From Trichinella spiralis (lineage: Eukaryota > Nematoda > Enoplea > Trichinellida > Trichinellidae), in assembly GCA_000181795.3 (NCBI GenBank), contig CM012953.1:10847216-10901254 (forward strand): DNA of 54,039 nt. The letters run 5' to 3'. Below are positions 12,925-24,097 of this stretch, piece by piece; position 1 is the stretch's first letter, and each line of letters starts with the position of its first letter. The translations under genes were made by a program, and so were the position numbers. The notes under the pieces were generated by a model. The model was not told the DNA's origin. It saw nothing but the letters and a program-made list of their open reading frames with translations, and did no database searches.

Positions 12925-15477
12925 TGAAAAATGAGAAGTTATTAATGAACAACTGCCTTAAGAATTTATCATTATGATGCTTATAATTACGAATGCTTTC
13001 AAATTATGTAAATAAATGATATTATTTACATATGATAAAAATTATCAAAGTACAACTTTTTTGTAAAATAAAAATAAGATTTTATCAAATAAGTATATAG
13101 CCCATAAAATGCTAATAAATAAGATTTAAGATTCAGCTGCACTGCTTTTACTTCTAAAAGTTCTGCAGTACAGAAAAATAATTTTTGTTTTAATATTAAC
13201 ACATTCATGCTTCTGCCTTGTTTTTATATGTATGTTTAAGTTATGCATAATATTGACATAAACTGCTAAACAGTATAGCACTTTCCCTAAACTGCTTAAG
13301 AGTAACAGTTTAGTTTTGCAAATTTGCAGGAAATTAATGTTTCAATGTTTATCAGATTCAATTTAAAAGTAATATAGTATATTATTTTTTATTTAAACTA
13401 GCATTTAAATATTAAGAAACTTAAAATTATGTAAGTCAATTGAAAAAACCTCTCCCTCTATTTTTACTGTTCGCTGCACTTTTTAAATGTTTCAAGATGT
13501 GCTATAAACATAAAAATGATTTAAAAAATTCATTAATTTAGATAAAAGGTCATTTTTATGATATTTTAGAGAGTTGAATGCAGCTAAATTTCTGAAAGTA
13601 AAATATTATGCTATGTTGTAAACTAGTGCTCTCAGCTATAAACAAACGAAAAAATGATTCAATAAATAATTTATTAACTTCAAAAGCAGTTTTCTTGAAA
13701 TTAATAACAAAATAAACAATCAAAAATAACTGAAAATGGTTTCAGCCATATTAAAGTAGTTTTTATAAAATCTACATTTTAAAATAGAAGTTTCACACAT
13801 TATTTATTGCTTTGAAAAGTCTTATTGGATGGGCGTTTTCAAAAATTAAATCACACTTCAAGAGTTTTTCACTATTAGAACTCATTTAAATATGCACATC
13901 TAATTTCTTAATACGCAGTGAAAAGTTATTAGTCCTCAAATTTTCTAATTTGATAAGTGAAGATTAATTACTTATTCAGTACTGATTACAACAATGGGCA
14001 GAATAGACATGACAAACTGTTAGATATCTCTTTAGCATTATTGCAAAGTAACTTAAACCATTTCAAAATTTTGGTTGAAGCAAGGTATTTAAGGTACATT
14101 TGTAAATGTGAGACGTAGAGATGCCTGTATAGTATTAAAAACTGAACAATCTATGTAACTTCAAATTAAAAAGTGAAACATCACTTTGTTGGAAAACGTA
14201 GAACTAATTACTAATGATCATTTTAATTTAAATTCGACAAAGCATAGCAAGAGAGTGATATGAATAAAAATTCTTTAAACCATACACAGCATTCACAGTT
14301 ATTAAAAATCAATTAAATAGTACAGTTGCTTGTTGTGGATATCTATTTTCAATTCAAGAATGCGTCACGTAAAAGTAACAAATTTTATACTTAATTTGCT
14401 AGTATTGATGAACAGTACTGAAGCTTAACCTTGGGGCATTTTAGAAATGAAAAATTGCAAATTGAAGCAACAATACTTGAGTTTTTCCTTCGTAAATGTT
14501 CTTAGAATGTATATATAACAAATTACAAAAAAAGCTTAACTTAAAGTAAATTCAGTAATTGAACGATACGCCAATATTTAAAGTAGATAATCAAAATGAC
14601 CATATTATGTATTCAAAATATTCAAAATATATAAATATTTGCATAATTTATAAAATAAAAAAACAACAATAAATTGCGATTTGTTTTCACATATACACAT
14701 ATATATCATATGATTTAATGACTCCTTTTTAATACTTACCAACGTTAATGCACAAAATTATGAACTGACAGTCATAACGTCATTAATTCCTAAAAAATTT
14801 GTTAGAAAAGTTTGACAGAAATACAAGGGCAACTTAAAGATTTTAATATTGTTGAAGGAAACGGATCATCGTCAAATCCATTGCGAATGAGTGGTTCTAC
14901 TCCAGGATCACCGGACTTAAAACCAAAAAAGAAAAAGGCTCGAACAACATTTACTGGTCGTCAAATTTTTGAACTTGAACGACAGTTTGAGCTAAAAAAA
15001 TATTTATCTTCTTCTGAAAGAGCTGAACTTGCAAAACTGTTGCACGTGACGGAAACTCAGGTATTACATTAAATATGCTTACATGATTTCAAAATTTCAA
15101 TGCATAAAGATAATTATTTTTACATATTTTTCAAAGAATGGGAAACATTGCCTATTCTTATTAATTGCTTAAACTGTAAAATGTTGAAAACAGTAATAAT
15201 GCGTTATTTATGTGTAAATAAAATAAATCAGTGAATTATATAGGTAAAAATATGGTTTCAAAACAGAAGAACAAAATGGAAAAAGCAAGAAATAGAAACA
15301 CGATTAAAATCTGTCACTGAAAATCGAACTTCTGTATCTTTACCTTCAATAACCGGTAGCGCTGAAACTATAGATATCTCAAATGACGACTTGGTTGGTT
15401 TAACACAGGTTGCCAGTGAATCTGAAGCGGAATATGAAGACAACAGTCAGCAAAAGTCACCAAAAGCGGTTTCTTGA
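10102..15477 (+). CDS. NK7.1-like (ceh-9 type) homeodomain transcription factor
   Basis: Sequence-specific DNA-binding regulator. Exons 10102-10279, 14819-15060 and 15244-15477 join in phase (217 aa). An in-frame TAA just before the first ATG supports the start. The homeodomain spans about residues 96-155: basic [11 protein letters not shown], then [11 protein letters not shown], and the recognition helix [15 protein letters not shown] begins exactly at exon 3, the usual homeobox intron position. The [12 protein letters not shown] signature matches what I recall of Drosophila NK7.1 and C. elegans ceh-9. Exon 1 ends with HSIDDILGL, close to the eh1/TN repressor motif of NK proteins (FSIxxIL) but with His for Phe. 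The C-terminus is acidic. The intron of 4.5 kb and the flanking deserts are typical of a developmentally regulated gene. Subfamily assignment is likely, not certain. Confidence 0.88.
10280..14818 (+). other. Large first intron of the homeobox gene
   Basis: 4539 nt from donor GGTAAAC at 10280 to acceptor GACAG at 14818. It is AT-rich, with no coding signal I trust on either strand. It contains a long AC/AT dinucleotide tract at 12827-12924. Regulatory elements of the NK7.1-like gene are plausible here, by analogy with other homeobox loci. Confidence 0.75.
12827..12924 (+). repeat. (AC)n-(AT)n compound microsatellite
   Basis: About 36 AC units run to position 12898, followed by about 13 AT units to 12924. 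It sits inside the homeobox intron. Such alternating purine-pyrimidine tracts can take Z-DNA or cruciform shapes and are length-variable. Confidence 0.95.
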
Positions 15478-16951
15478 ATAATTTTACAAATATTTAATAT
15501 AGTTAAAATTTCACTTTCGGTTTTAATTAATTTTTTATTTGTAAAAAATAGCTGATTTTATAATGTTAATATGCATCTACATATTTATCTTCTTTCATTA
15601 CAAAAACATGATGCTGCTTGACCATTAAAGCACTCAGAGCTTAACAATAAAAAAAATTACAGACTTTCAGTAAAAAACTGGTGTTTCATTTATGCTCACT
15701 AAGAAAAATTTTATTTTAGCAGGTGAATTATGATTTAAATATTTCATTTAATATTAATTTTCTAAAAGTGCAATAACAAGAATAAACAAATTAATGCTTT
15801 AAATCAGTAACATTATTTTGTGATATTCTTATTGCAAACAAATTAAGCATCACAAAAACATTTCTGATAATGCTAATAATGTTTCGAAAACTGTATAAAA
15901 TGGAAAACTGCATATGACTACATCGAAATTTAAAAACTAATTTCAGAATTACTAAACAGTTTCTGGAAGTAAGTGAAGCTACTAAAATAATCATAAGTAA
16001 ACATCAACATTCAGCAAATTCCAATAAATAAGGCATTAAAATAAAAACATCAAAAAGATATTTTGATTTATTTTAAAACGTCAGTGAAATTTGCATTCCT
16101 TGTTTATGAAAAATTTGAATGACTGAGAGTATAAAGAAAAGAAATTTTTTCAATGCAGAAATGAGCGTTCAAAAAAACTAGAAATTTTAGAGAAAAATTA
16201 AATAGTAAAAAATAAATAAATATCTTTTTTAATTTTCAAAAAATAAAAATTTAGATGGTTAGCAACTATAATTTTTAGAGTAATATTATGAGAGATTGTT
16301 AGAATAAGCGTTAAAAAGTAATCATAACAAAAAGAAAGCAAATTTGCTTTACATTCAGCAGTAAAAAATTAAGCCTAAAATAACAAAACTTATTTACTCA
16401 CTATAATAGTAATAAGAATGGACAATGTCGCATTTAGGAAGAAGTTTGGCAATATTTGCGCTTTTCGTAATTGAAACTGCGATTATTACAAAAGGATCTT
16501 CTACATGTCTATACTCAAAATGAAAATAATACTTTACAATAATTTAAAAATAATTATTTTCTCTCCAGTGTAATTAAGTATTTAAGGCAACTTTATTTAC
16601 TGAAACAATCCAATTCTTTACCCAAGCATCTGCTGAAAAATGAATGTTGTCTGAAGATCAGATTTACTATTCACAATGAAAACAAAGAAAATTAATCTTT
16701 AAGCAATCTTTTGAAACTAAATACTAAATCTGGGTGAACATACTTTTTGCATATAAAAAGAATTTTTCTCAGCAAACATATTTCAGATAGCGTATTACAG
16801 AGCTGACAAAAATGAAAGATATAAAACATTTCCGGATTAAGCACATGACCTGAACTGGTTCATCATTTCTTTAAAATGTCTTTACAATAATGAGTATGAC
16901 CCCAAAACAATAGGTAATCCTAAAATAGGATTATTTAACCTAGTAAAAAAG
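15478..16951. other. AT-rich spacer between the homeobox and lectin genes
   Basis: Contains the homeobox 3'UTR with a likely AATAAA polyadenylation signal near 15646. Beyond that I see only short chance frames and A-rich tracts. No repeat family or RNA gene was recognised. Confidence 0.5.
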
Positions 16952-16959
16952 TATATAAG
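16952..16959 (+). promoter_or_regulatory. TATA box of the lectin-like gene
   Basis: TATATAAG lies 42 nt before the start codon at 17001, which would place a start of transcription about 15-20 nt before the ATG. The spacing and the sequence fit a TATA-driven, regulated secretory gene. Confidence 0.55.
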
Positions 16960-17000
16960 TACAGCTTGCACAAAAATAGCCTAATACAAATTCATCGAAG

Positions 17001-17507
17001 ATGAGTAACATTAAAAGTTCATTGCTGCTAAAGTTGTCTTTGCTATTACTGATCGTGCATAACTCAAGTGAAAAATGTAAAGATCCAACGTGGTTAAAGA
17101 CTGAAAAATTTTGTTACCGCTTGATGATAGAGAAAAGGACATTTGATGATGCTAAGCAAGGATGCATCTCACATAATTCAACCTTAATACTACCTGAAAA
17201 CATAATGGAAATGGTAAGAAGTTTTTGCAATTTTAAGCAGATAAACATTGAATTTCATATCTTACAGGGAAAAATCATGCAAAGTATTCCAACTCTAGCC
17301 GAAGTATGGGTAGATATGTATGGGACTCATTTTCTGGAAAAATTTCTTTTCTCTCGATTGCGTAAAAGAGAGACATTATTCAATGATGGTTATGACTTTG
17401 ATTGTGCATTTGTTATCAGCCACCGGAGTGAGTCGAATCAAAGCTTCATTCAATGGACAAATTGCCAAGTTCCGAAAAGTTATATTTGCCAAAAACCGTC
17501 AGAATGA
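17001..17507 (+). CDS. Small secreted C-type-lectin-like protein
   Basis: Signal peptide (MSNIKSSLLLKLSLLLLIVHN) followed by one C-type-lectin-like domain: CKDPTWLKTEKFCYRL, FDDAKQGC, a central WVDMYG in the WIGL position, then the C-terminal cysteines in CAFVIS, WTNCQ and YICQK. The frame is open throughout, but an internal 54-nt segment (17214-17267) has a strong donor (GTAAGA) and acceptor (TTACAG). Spliced exons 17001-17213 and 17268-17507 give 150 aa and a normal domain, while the unspliced frame gives 168 aa with 18 extra residues including an odd cysteine. The EPN/QPD and WND calcium-sugar motifs are not visible, so glycan binding is doubtful. Likely extracellular. In parasitic nematodes such proteins are often secreted, which is inference here. 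Confidence 0.8.
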   Translation: MSNIKSSLLLKLSLLLLIVHNSSEKCKDPTWLKTEKFCYRLMIEKRTFDDAKQGCISHNSTLILPENIMEMVRSFCNFKQINIEFHILQGKIMQSIPTLAEVWVDMYGTHFLEKFLFSRLRKRETLFNDGYDFDCAFVISHRSESNQSFIQWTNCQVPKSYICQKPSE

Positions 17508-17645
17508 TTTATCCGCTTTGACCATTATTTATTTGGATACAATTATGACTGATATCAAATTAAAGCATTTCACATGCAAAGCTACCTTTTCACTGATGTT
17601 ATTTAAAGATATTAAAATTACCAAATGTAACATTTCAATCAAATT

Positions 17646-18569
17646 TCAAAATATACTATAACCCTGCACCCGGGTGCTGGGAAAGTTGCCTTGAATTGCC
17701 GGGATCAAGGCTGTTTCGAAATCGCACACAAATTTTTCCGGTTCAAGTTCAACGCCAAGTTCTTCCGCTTTAGAATGGAGCACTTCAAATATCCGGCTAT
17801 ACGTGGGCAGATCTTTCCTAACAGTCAAACAATACACGACGGTTAGCAGTTTACCCCTCAGGAACACATGAAGGGTAAACAACTGCTGGTACCAGGAGGG
17901 GACAATCTTAAACGTCCCATCCCCGCACCAGCAGTTACTTTGAGCCAGCAGCTTCACACCATCCTCGGTAGCAAAAATTAATATATCATTGGTCGGCGAA
18001 TGCTGCATTAAAAATTGCGCACCGGATTTCGTTGTTGTCTGCTCGCCAGTAAGCCGCAGATCCTGCCGCCTGGCCGGAAGTCGTGGGTATCTCTTCGAAC
18101 GGCTGTAGTACATTGTGTTCCGGGCCTGCTCCCACGTTGGAAAATGCGCGGCAGTTTCTAGGCTGGTGGAGGCATTGCTTGCCAGCTCATCGTAAATTTC
18201 TAATACCGGCCTTGGATCCCCTGCAGCCAGCCTCTTCAATTCATTTTGCTGCTGCTGATGGTAGAATGCATGGGCATCTACTCTGCAGCCCTCTGCATGC
18301 TCACCGGTTTTGATGACTTCTGTGGCATCAAGGTTAGTATAGAGCTTGGCAGGGCAACCTCTCGTTCCCTAAATTCGAAACAAAATTGCTAGCTCATGAT
18401 ACTACGCAATAATAACAACGTGCTATAATAAAATAATTCTGCTTACTGATGCACATATCCAACATTTGTCATTGCGATTCTTCCGCTTGAGGGTGTAACA
18501 CCTTCCTTTGTACACCAATTTTTGTTGGTTCCTTTGAGTAAAAACAAACTGAATTTCATCACTCTCCAT
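17646..18569 (-). mobile_element. Truncated FLYWCH/MULE-type DNA transposon gene
   Basis: Two minus-strand exons (18569-18447 and 18368-17646) joined in phase by a GTAAGC...TTTAG intron give 281 residues. Exon 1 and the start of exon 2 form a FLYWCH zinc finger (LVYKGRCYTLKRKN, CWIC, then a late C and H in GEHAEGCRVDAH). Next comes a spacer and the start of a MULE transposase domain with CWCGDGTFKIVPSWYQQLF and CDFETALIPAIQ carrying the first catalytic aspartates. The frame stops just after FPSTRVQG, where intact relatives continue with CYFHF and the last acidic residue, so the gene is 3'-truncated. A 12-nt palindrome, GCACCCGGGTGC, lies at 17666-17677 next to the break. No terminal inverted repeats were found. 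The GC content is clearly above that of the surroundings. Confidence 0.85.
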
Positions 18570-20813
18570 TAATAACAACTCTCAAATACGAAGCACACAG
18601 CTACAAGGAAAACCAGGGAAATAAATCTAACGGTTTTGCACTCCGTTTTAAGTAACCATTTTGCGACCATTAAATATGCACCATTCCGGTTGAACTTCTG
18701 AACTTCTCGTTTACTCCAGTATTAGTAATAATGGATAATATAATATAATTAATCGATAATAATGGATAATAAAAATAATAATTAGTAACAATTAATATAA
18801 TAAAGTCATTACATGTCAAATTATGAAAACAAGAAATGACCTAGATAAACACGTTTATTTAACATCTCTTCGTTCAGTTATCTCTTCTTCAGGCTGTTTA
18901 TTTGTTACTTCTGTTTTTTTGTAGAATAATGCAATTGGATAATCAAGATATATAATTTGTAAAGAACAAGACCGCCAATTCTATTTTTCATTTATTTCAC
19001 TCCTCAGTGCTTATCATTAGCTTCTGCTAATTTTTGTGTCGAAGGTTTAAGATGTGTTTTGGAATAATGAGAATAAATAATAATGAATTTCAGTTTGTTT
19101 CTCAAAGAACCGACATAAGCCAATACACAAAGGGAGATGCCACACGCTCAAGTGCACAAATCATAATGACAAATACGGATTGTAAATAAACATACAAACA
19201 ATGGCTTATTGTAGCATATTATTATTGTAATATTACAGGCAATCCATTTTTTCAATATAACGATTAGTTGGTTGCCGTGGCACAGTGTCTCCAAGTTTAG
19301 AAATGGACTTTTTCCATATTTATATGTTATTCTTGTATTGCCCATCCCACCCATGGCATATATTGTAATGAAGTTCAGAGTTGCTTGTTGTTGTAAAATA
19401 GAAATTTCTGTACTATACAATTGCTTTGTTCTGATGCGTTTATATCCAATAGCAGAAAAGTTTCTGTGAAAACAGTCTGTTGATCAGCATAGATGTGAAG
19501 AAGTAAAATGCAAAAACAAACTTACAAGAATAAAATTATGCAATAAGATAATCTTTTGTTAACGGTGAAATGTAAAACTCAAAAGCTTTTTAAAAGTATC
19601 ATTTGCAAAGTCTAAAACCAAATATACACATTTCCAGATTATAACTAAAAGCTTTTTCTTTAAAAAATGGTAAATGATTATTTATGCCCATATAAGGTAA
19701 TTTAATGGAATGCACCCATATGTGGAAAAGAGTAGATAAACAACAATCACCCAATCCTTGATCACAGCTGAATAGCTAATAAAACGGCACAGTTATTCAC
19801 CTAATCACTTACACAATAATTAGCTAATAAAATAGCAGAAGTCATTAGCCAATCACCGAACAATGCACCTACAACCAATCAGCGACCAGCCAATCACAAA
19901 AATGTGTCGAATTTTCGCGGATGAGTTCAGCCTAAACCCTCCTCAACTGTCTTGCGCATAGTTGTATTGAACTTGAGAATCATTAACCTGATTATTTTCA
20001 AGAAGATTATTCGATTTTTTAATAATTTCAGAAATATCAAATAAAGTATTAAAGAAGCCTATGTTTGCTCTGATTCCAACGTAAATTACCAATCGTCTGT
20101 ATGTCACAGTAAATTTATTCACGTATGTTTGATTATTCTTGATCGGTACAGAACTAGGATCTCTCTGTTTTCAATAGATCAATGGGAATACGTCTATTTT
20201 CACCCTAAGATGACTGGTTCAGAGAAGTCTATTTTACTATCTTATGCTAATCACGCAAAATGATACAATCAACCACAATCGGTGGCATCTACTTTTCATA
20301 AACATTAACACCGATTGGTTCCTAAAATACCGTACACAACTTACTGTATTTACTGATAAGTAGGTTGATAAGATGCTTTATCGTATTTCTGACTTACATG
20401 TTCAAATATATTTATAATTTGAATTCATGCTTAATAGTTAAATTATTATATATGTTAATCACTATTAATTCATTTTGTTTCTTTTAATTTTAATTTTCAT
20501 TTTCTGTTCATTGTTAAAAAGCATCCTTGAAAAGCAGTGTGAGAAAACAGAGTTGTTGTTTCGAATTTTAGCAGAAGAAAATTCAATAATTATCATTTAT
20601 AATAGATGTTGCACCACTTATGATAAGTACCGCCTGCATTACTTTTACGGTTTTACAAAATGCAATTTAAATTTAGCAATAATACAGTACACTAAATTTT
20701 GTCTGCCATTATTCTTTTCTGTCTCAGATCTTTTTATGTAAACATTAAAAATAATGCCTTTGATTTATGAATACACAATGATGAATTTTAAATAGCTCAT
20801 TACATTTTATCTT
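18570..20813. other. Intergenic region with a cluster of CCAAT-like motifs
   Basis: 2.2 kb without a supported gene. Around 18729-18785 are repeated GGATAATAAT-like units. From about 19748 to 19905 there are five CCAAT or near-CCAAT motifs (forms such as CCAATCAC, CCAATCAG and CCTAATCAC). The nearest downstream gene on the plus strand is EMC7, about 0.9 kb away. Open frames here are short and low in complexity. Confidence 0.5.
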
Positions 20814-21698
20814 ATGCAAACATTTTTGACGTCCCTGAATTCTTTTAGTTTTAAAACATCTACAGTCATCTTGAGTGTTGCACTTTTCTCTCTAATGTTT
20901 ATTTCTTTGCTAAAGTGTATTAATGTTATTATTATTATTATTCCGTTAGTGAAAGAATGCATATGTTCTAATTTGAATGCTGCTGGTAGTGGCTATTCTT
21001 CAGCAAATGGTTTACCATTATGTTATAAAATAGAAGGACGAGTGTATCCTAATTGGAAGTTGAAAGAGTCAGAGATAGATTGGCGCACTTCAACTCGTAT
21101 ATTAGTTAATTTTGGACAATATATTGGTTTAATAAGGTGAGGTAAATTAATGTTTTTCTGTGTATTATTTTGGTTTATTTAGGTCTGACGGCACTTTTGT
21201 TGTTCACTGCGTTCCATCTGGCTCTTATGTAGTTGAAGTCGCGAATGCGGACGTCATTTTTGAACCTTATCGTGTTGAAATAAATGCAAGAGGTAAAATA
21301 AGAGCGAGGAAGTTGAATTATGTTCAACCCGCAATAGTTTATGCTGTTCCCTATCCATTGAAATTTGCCGCCAACAGCACAGTGCGCTATTTTCGGCCAC
21401 GGGAGCAATGGCGTATTGCTGACTTTTTACTAAATCCGATGGTTTTGATGATGCTGATGTCATTGTTTATTATCGTCGTTTTTCCGAAACTGAATAGTGT
21501 TACTGATCCTGAGATTCAGAGGGTAGTTTTTCTCCTATTATTAAAGTCATTTGTTCATTTCTTAAAATTTTGTAGGAAATGCAGCAGACGATGAGTATGC
21601 CAAGCTATGATTTGCCAGAGCTGTCTGAATTAATGGCTAATTGGGTGGTTGGTAAAAAGAAGGCGAGCAGAAGCAAGAATTTGAAACTAAAGAGGTGA
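20814..21698 (+). CDS. EMC7: ER membrane protein complex subunit 7
   Basis: EMC7 is a lumen-facing subunit of the ER membrane complex, which inserts tail-anchored and multi-pass membrane proteins. Exons 20814-21136, 21183-21522 and 21576-21698 join in phase. Recognisable parts: hydrophobic signal segment, KIEGRV opening a beta-sandwich (carbohydrate-binding-like fold), SDGTFVVHCVPSGSYVVEV, RVEINARGKIRAR, the PYPL segment, then the transmembrane region DFLLNPMVLMMLMSLFIIVV and a basic cytosolic tail after DPEIQREMQQTM. The order matches human EMC7 (242 aa). The first ATG gives 261 aa; the in-frame ATG at 20895 gives 234 aa with a better-shaped signal peptide and is the more likely start. A likely AATAAA lies near 21812. 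Confidence 0.93.
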
Positions 21699-22538
21699 TC
21701 TGAAGATGCATGACATATTGACTTCTTTTTATTCTGTTATGTTCACCTTTTAATTTTGTAATTTTAGTAGTCGAAATATTTCAATTCAGTTATTATAATT
21801 TTTTGTCTTCAATAATAAAAAGTAAAAAAGCAGTATCTGTGTACAATGCTTATTTTTATTATAAAAGATTATAAATTAAACAATATTTTACCTGAATGAG
21901 GAATAAATAGCTGCGTGTTTTATTGCAATAGTATGCTGAAGTCGCGCCCTTATTGGTACGGGCAGTTGTATTTTATGTTGCTTTTATTTTCTGTGTAAAA
22001 GTTTCAATTTGCTTTGAAAATTCATTACTATTATTTGTCATAATGGTGAAGCTAGTAATATGTAATATTTTGAAAATGCATTTTGCGTTTAGATCTTTTT
22101 GAGCATGTGTTTTACATTACTTATCATATTTTGTTAATTGCTACTTTTGTCCAAGTAGACATAAACATGTTGTATTTTGATGTATAAATGCAATAAATGT
22201 TAATTTAATGTATAAATGTTTATATGTAATAGTTAATGATGTATAAACAAATAGTAACTTTTATGTGTATTGTTCTTCGTAATATATCCAAATTATTTAA
22301 AAAATGAAATTTTATCAAACTATTTACTTAGATGATAAGTATGTTCAACTGCTATTATTTTTTAAGTGAAATTTGTTTGAATCAATGAAAATACTGTATC
22401 TTCTACCAACTTTGTGCATGTTTTGTAAAATTTAATATAGTTAGATATCATTTGTGCGATCATATAATTGTATATTATAAAAACCTTTAATTTTGTTTGT
22501 GTTCATACAAAACATTTTTTACCTGAAAAATGTATGTT
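21699..22538. other. Spacer between EMC7 and tRNA-Glu
   Basis: Holds the EMC7 3'UTR, with an AATAAA-like signal near 21812, and then T-rich DNA without coding signal. Nothing else recognised. Confidence 0.5.
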
Positions 22539-22610
22539 TTCCCATGCCGGGAATCGAACCCGGGCCTTGCGGGTGAAAGCCGCAAATCCTAACCACTAGA
22601 CCACATGGGA
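22539..22610 (-). tRNA. tRNA-Glu (anticodon TTC)
   Basis: A minus-strand cloverleaf: the 7-bp acceptor stem TCCCATG/CATGGGA closes perfectly, the D arm contains TCTAGTGGTTAGGA, the anticodon stem TGCGG/CCGCA encloses the loop CTTTCAC with anticodon TTC, and the T arm CCCGGGTTCGAATCCCGG holds the internal B box. Anticodon TTC reads GAA (Glu). No intron. It looks fully functional. Confidence 0.96.
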
Positions 22611-23241
22611 TGTTAGTTATTCTATTTGTTTTATTCTTTTATACAATTTGTTAGGCAATGCCAAAACATTTGAACTTTTCTGTTTTATTTTTAATGCAAA
22701 AACTAAATAGATGTACTTATATTGTTCTGATTAGTAGCATGTGCATTATAAATAACGCTTTTAACGTGCTAAATGTTTGTTCGACGACTATCACTATGTT
22801 TCCAAGTGAAGCACTTTATTTATGAGTTGCTGATATTCAGTTTGGGAAGTTTAATTAGAAATGTACATCAACAATGCAGAAAGGAAAAAAAATGATGATT
22901 TGCAAATAACTACATTTTAATTTCATTGCAATGACAAATAGCATTGTAAAACAATAAAAAATGTATGTAAATGTTTATTGGTTTCTTATGTGGGCTAAAT
23001 AGAGTTAAATCGGTTCGTGCTATTTCATTACCCTCGTTAGCATAATGTTGTATTTCTAAATTTAGTAAAATAAATTTAATGTGAAGTTAAAATGTGAAAC
23101 GTAAAAAATTTCTGACTTTCATTTTTATTTAACAACAGAACAGTTTAATACTCATTTTGAATTAAGTAGAAAATTCACGGATTTTAATGTTATCATTATT
23201 AATTAAAATATGAGGTTCTGTGAGTAATCAATAGATGTCTG
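22611..23241. other. Spacer between tRNA-Glu and NAA30
   Basis: AT-rich DNA without coding signal. The minus-strand NAA30 3'UTR lies at its right end. No repeats or RNA genes seen. Confidence 0.5.
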
Positions 23242-24097
23242 TTAATGATGAAATGGCAATTTTAAACGAAAAGCATCAACGCCATTCATGTAATACCTGA
23301 GCAGTCGTTTGGAGCGATAAAATCCAAGAGAATGATAAAGTGCCAGTGCTGGTGAATTTGTCACCTCTGTTTCAAGCATAACTTCCCCGCAATTATTACG
23401 GACCATTTCTCGAATCGCTTTTATCACTAAATTGCGACCAATTCCCTTCCTCCGATGTTCCGCTTTCACTGCTAGCATGGCTATATAACCACACTTTTGA
23501 AGTCTGTAATGATTAGCCATTTTACATATAATCACACCAATGTCTTGTTTACACTCTTCACAGTGAGCAAGAAAACACAAGTGTGGCCATGTATGAAGAA
23601 AATAACGAAAGGTATATATCGTATACGGCTCAGACAAATCATTCGATACCATTTCCATTATAGAAGGTAGCTGCGTCTCATTTAAATATTGTACAATTCG
23701 TATACCTTTTGAACTGAAACTATTATCACAGGTTAAACTTAAATCATCCAATTTTAAACAATCTGAATTTTCCATTTCTTCACCTAAAGAATGCGATTCA
23801 AATTCTTCTATTAAATTTTCAAGTTTTGCATTAAAAATTTTCTTTTCTTCACAAATGATATTCCGTGCTACTGACAGATTTTGACCTTCTGGCAATGCAT
23901 TCATTTTGCAAGTATGTTCATGTAATTCAACATTTGGTTTACTTATCCACTTGGGTAAATTCTTATTTTTCCATTCTATTTTCGAGAAGTATCCACTTAT
24001 GAAGCGACATGTCTGTTTATTATTCAAACCATCTGCCACAGACACAGAATTTGTATCCGAGGAGCACTGTATATATTCCAATTTTTCATCTTCTAGT
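23242..24097 (-). CDS. NAA30: N-alpha-acetyltransferase 30, NatC catalytic subunit
   Basis: NAA30 (Mak3) transfers acetyl from acetyl-CoA to N-termini that begin Met plus a hydrophobic residue, in the NatC complex with NAA35 and NAA38. The C-terminal 150 residues form a full GNAT domain: DLSEPYTIYTFRYFLHTWP, CGYIAMLAVKAEHRRKGIG with the RxxGxG/A acetyl-CoA loop, EVMLETEVTNSPALALYHSL and a final YYMNGVDAFRLKL, all very close to human NAA30. The first about 120 residues are poorly conserved, as usual for the family. The frame is open from an acceptor-like TTTTTAG at 24104-24098, with no in-frame ATG before 23904. Either a 5' exon lies upstream or translation starts at 23904, giving 220 aa. Confidence 0.93.

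Noticed and set aside
20475-20741. 88-codon frame upstream of EMC7
   Set aside because: Composition is that of AT-rich DNA (Ile, Phe, Tyr, Leu) with no domain; it does not join EMC7.
21175-21463. Minus-strand frames inside EMC7
   Set aside because: Antisense shadows of the conserved EMC7 exon.
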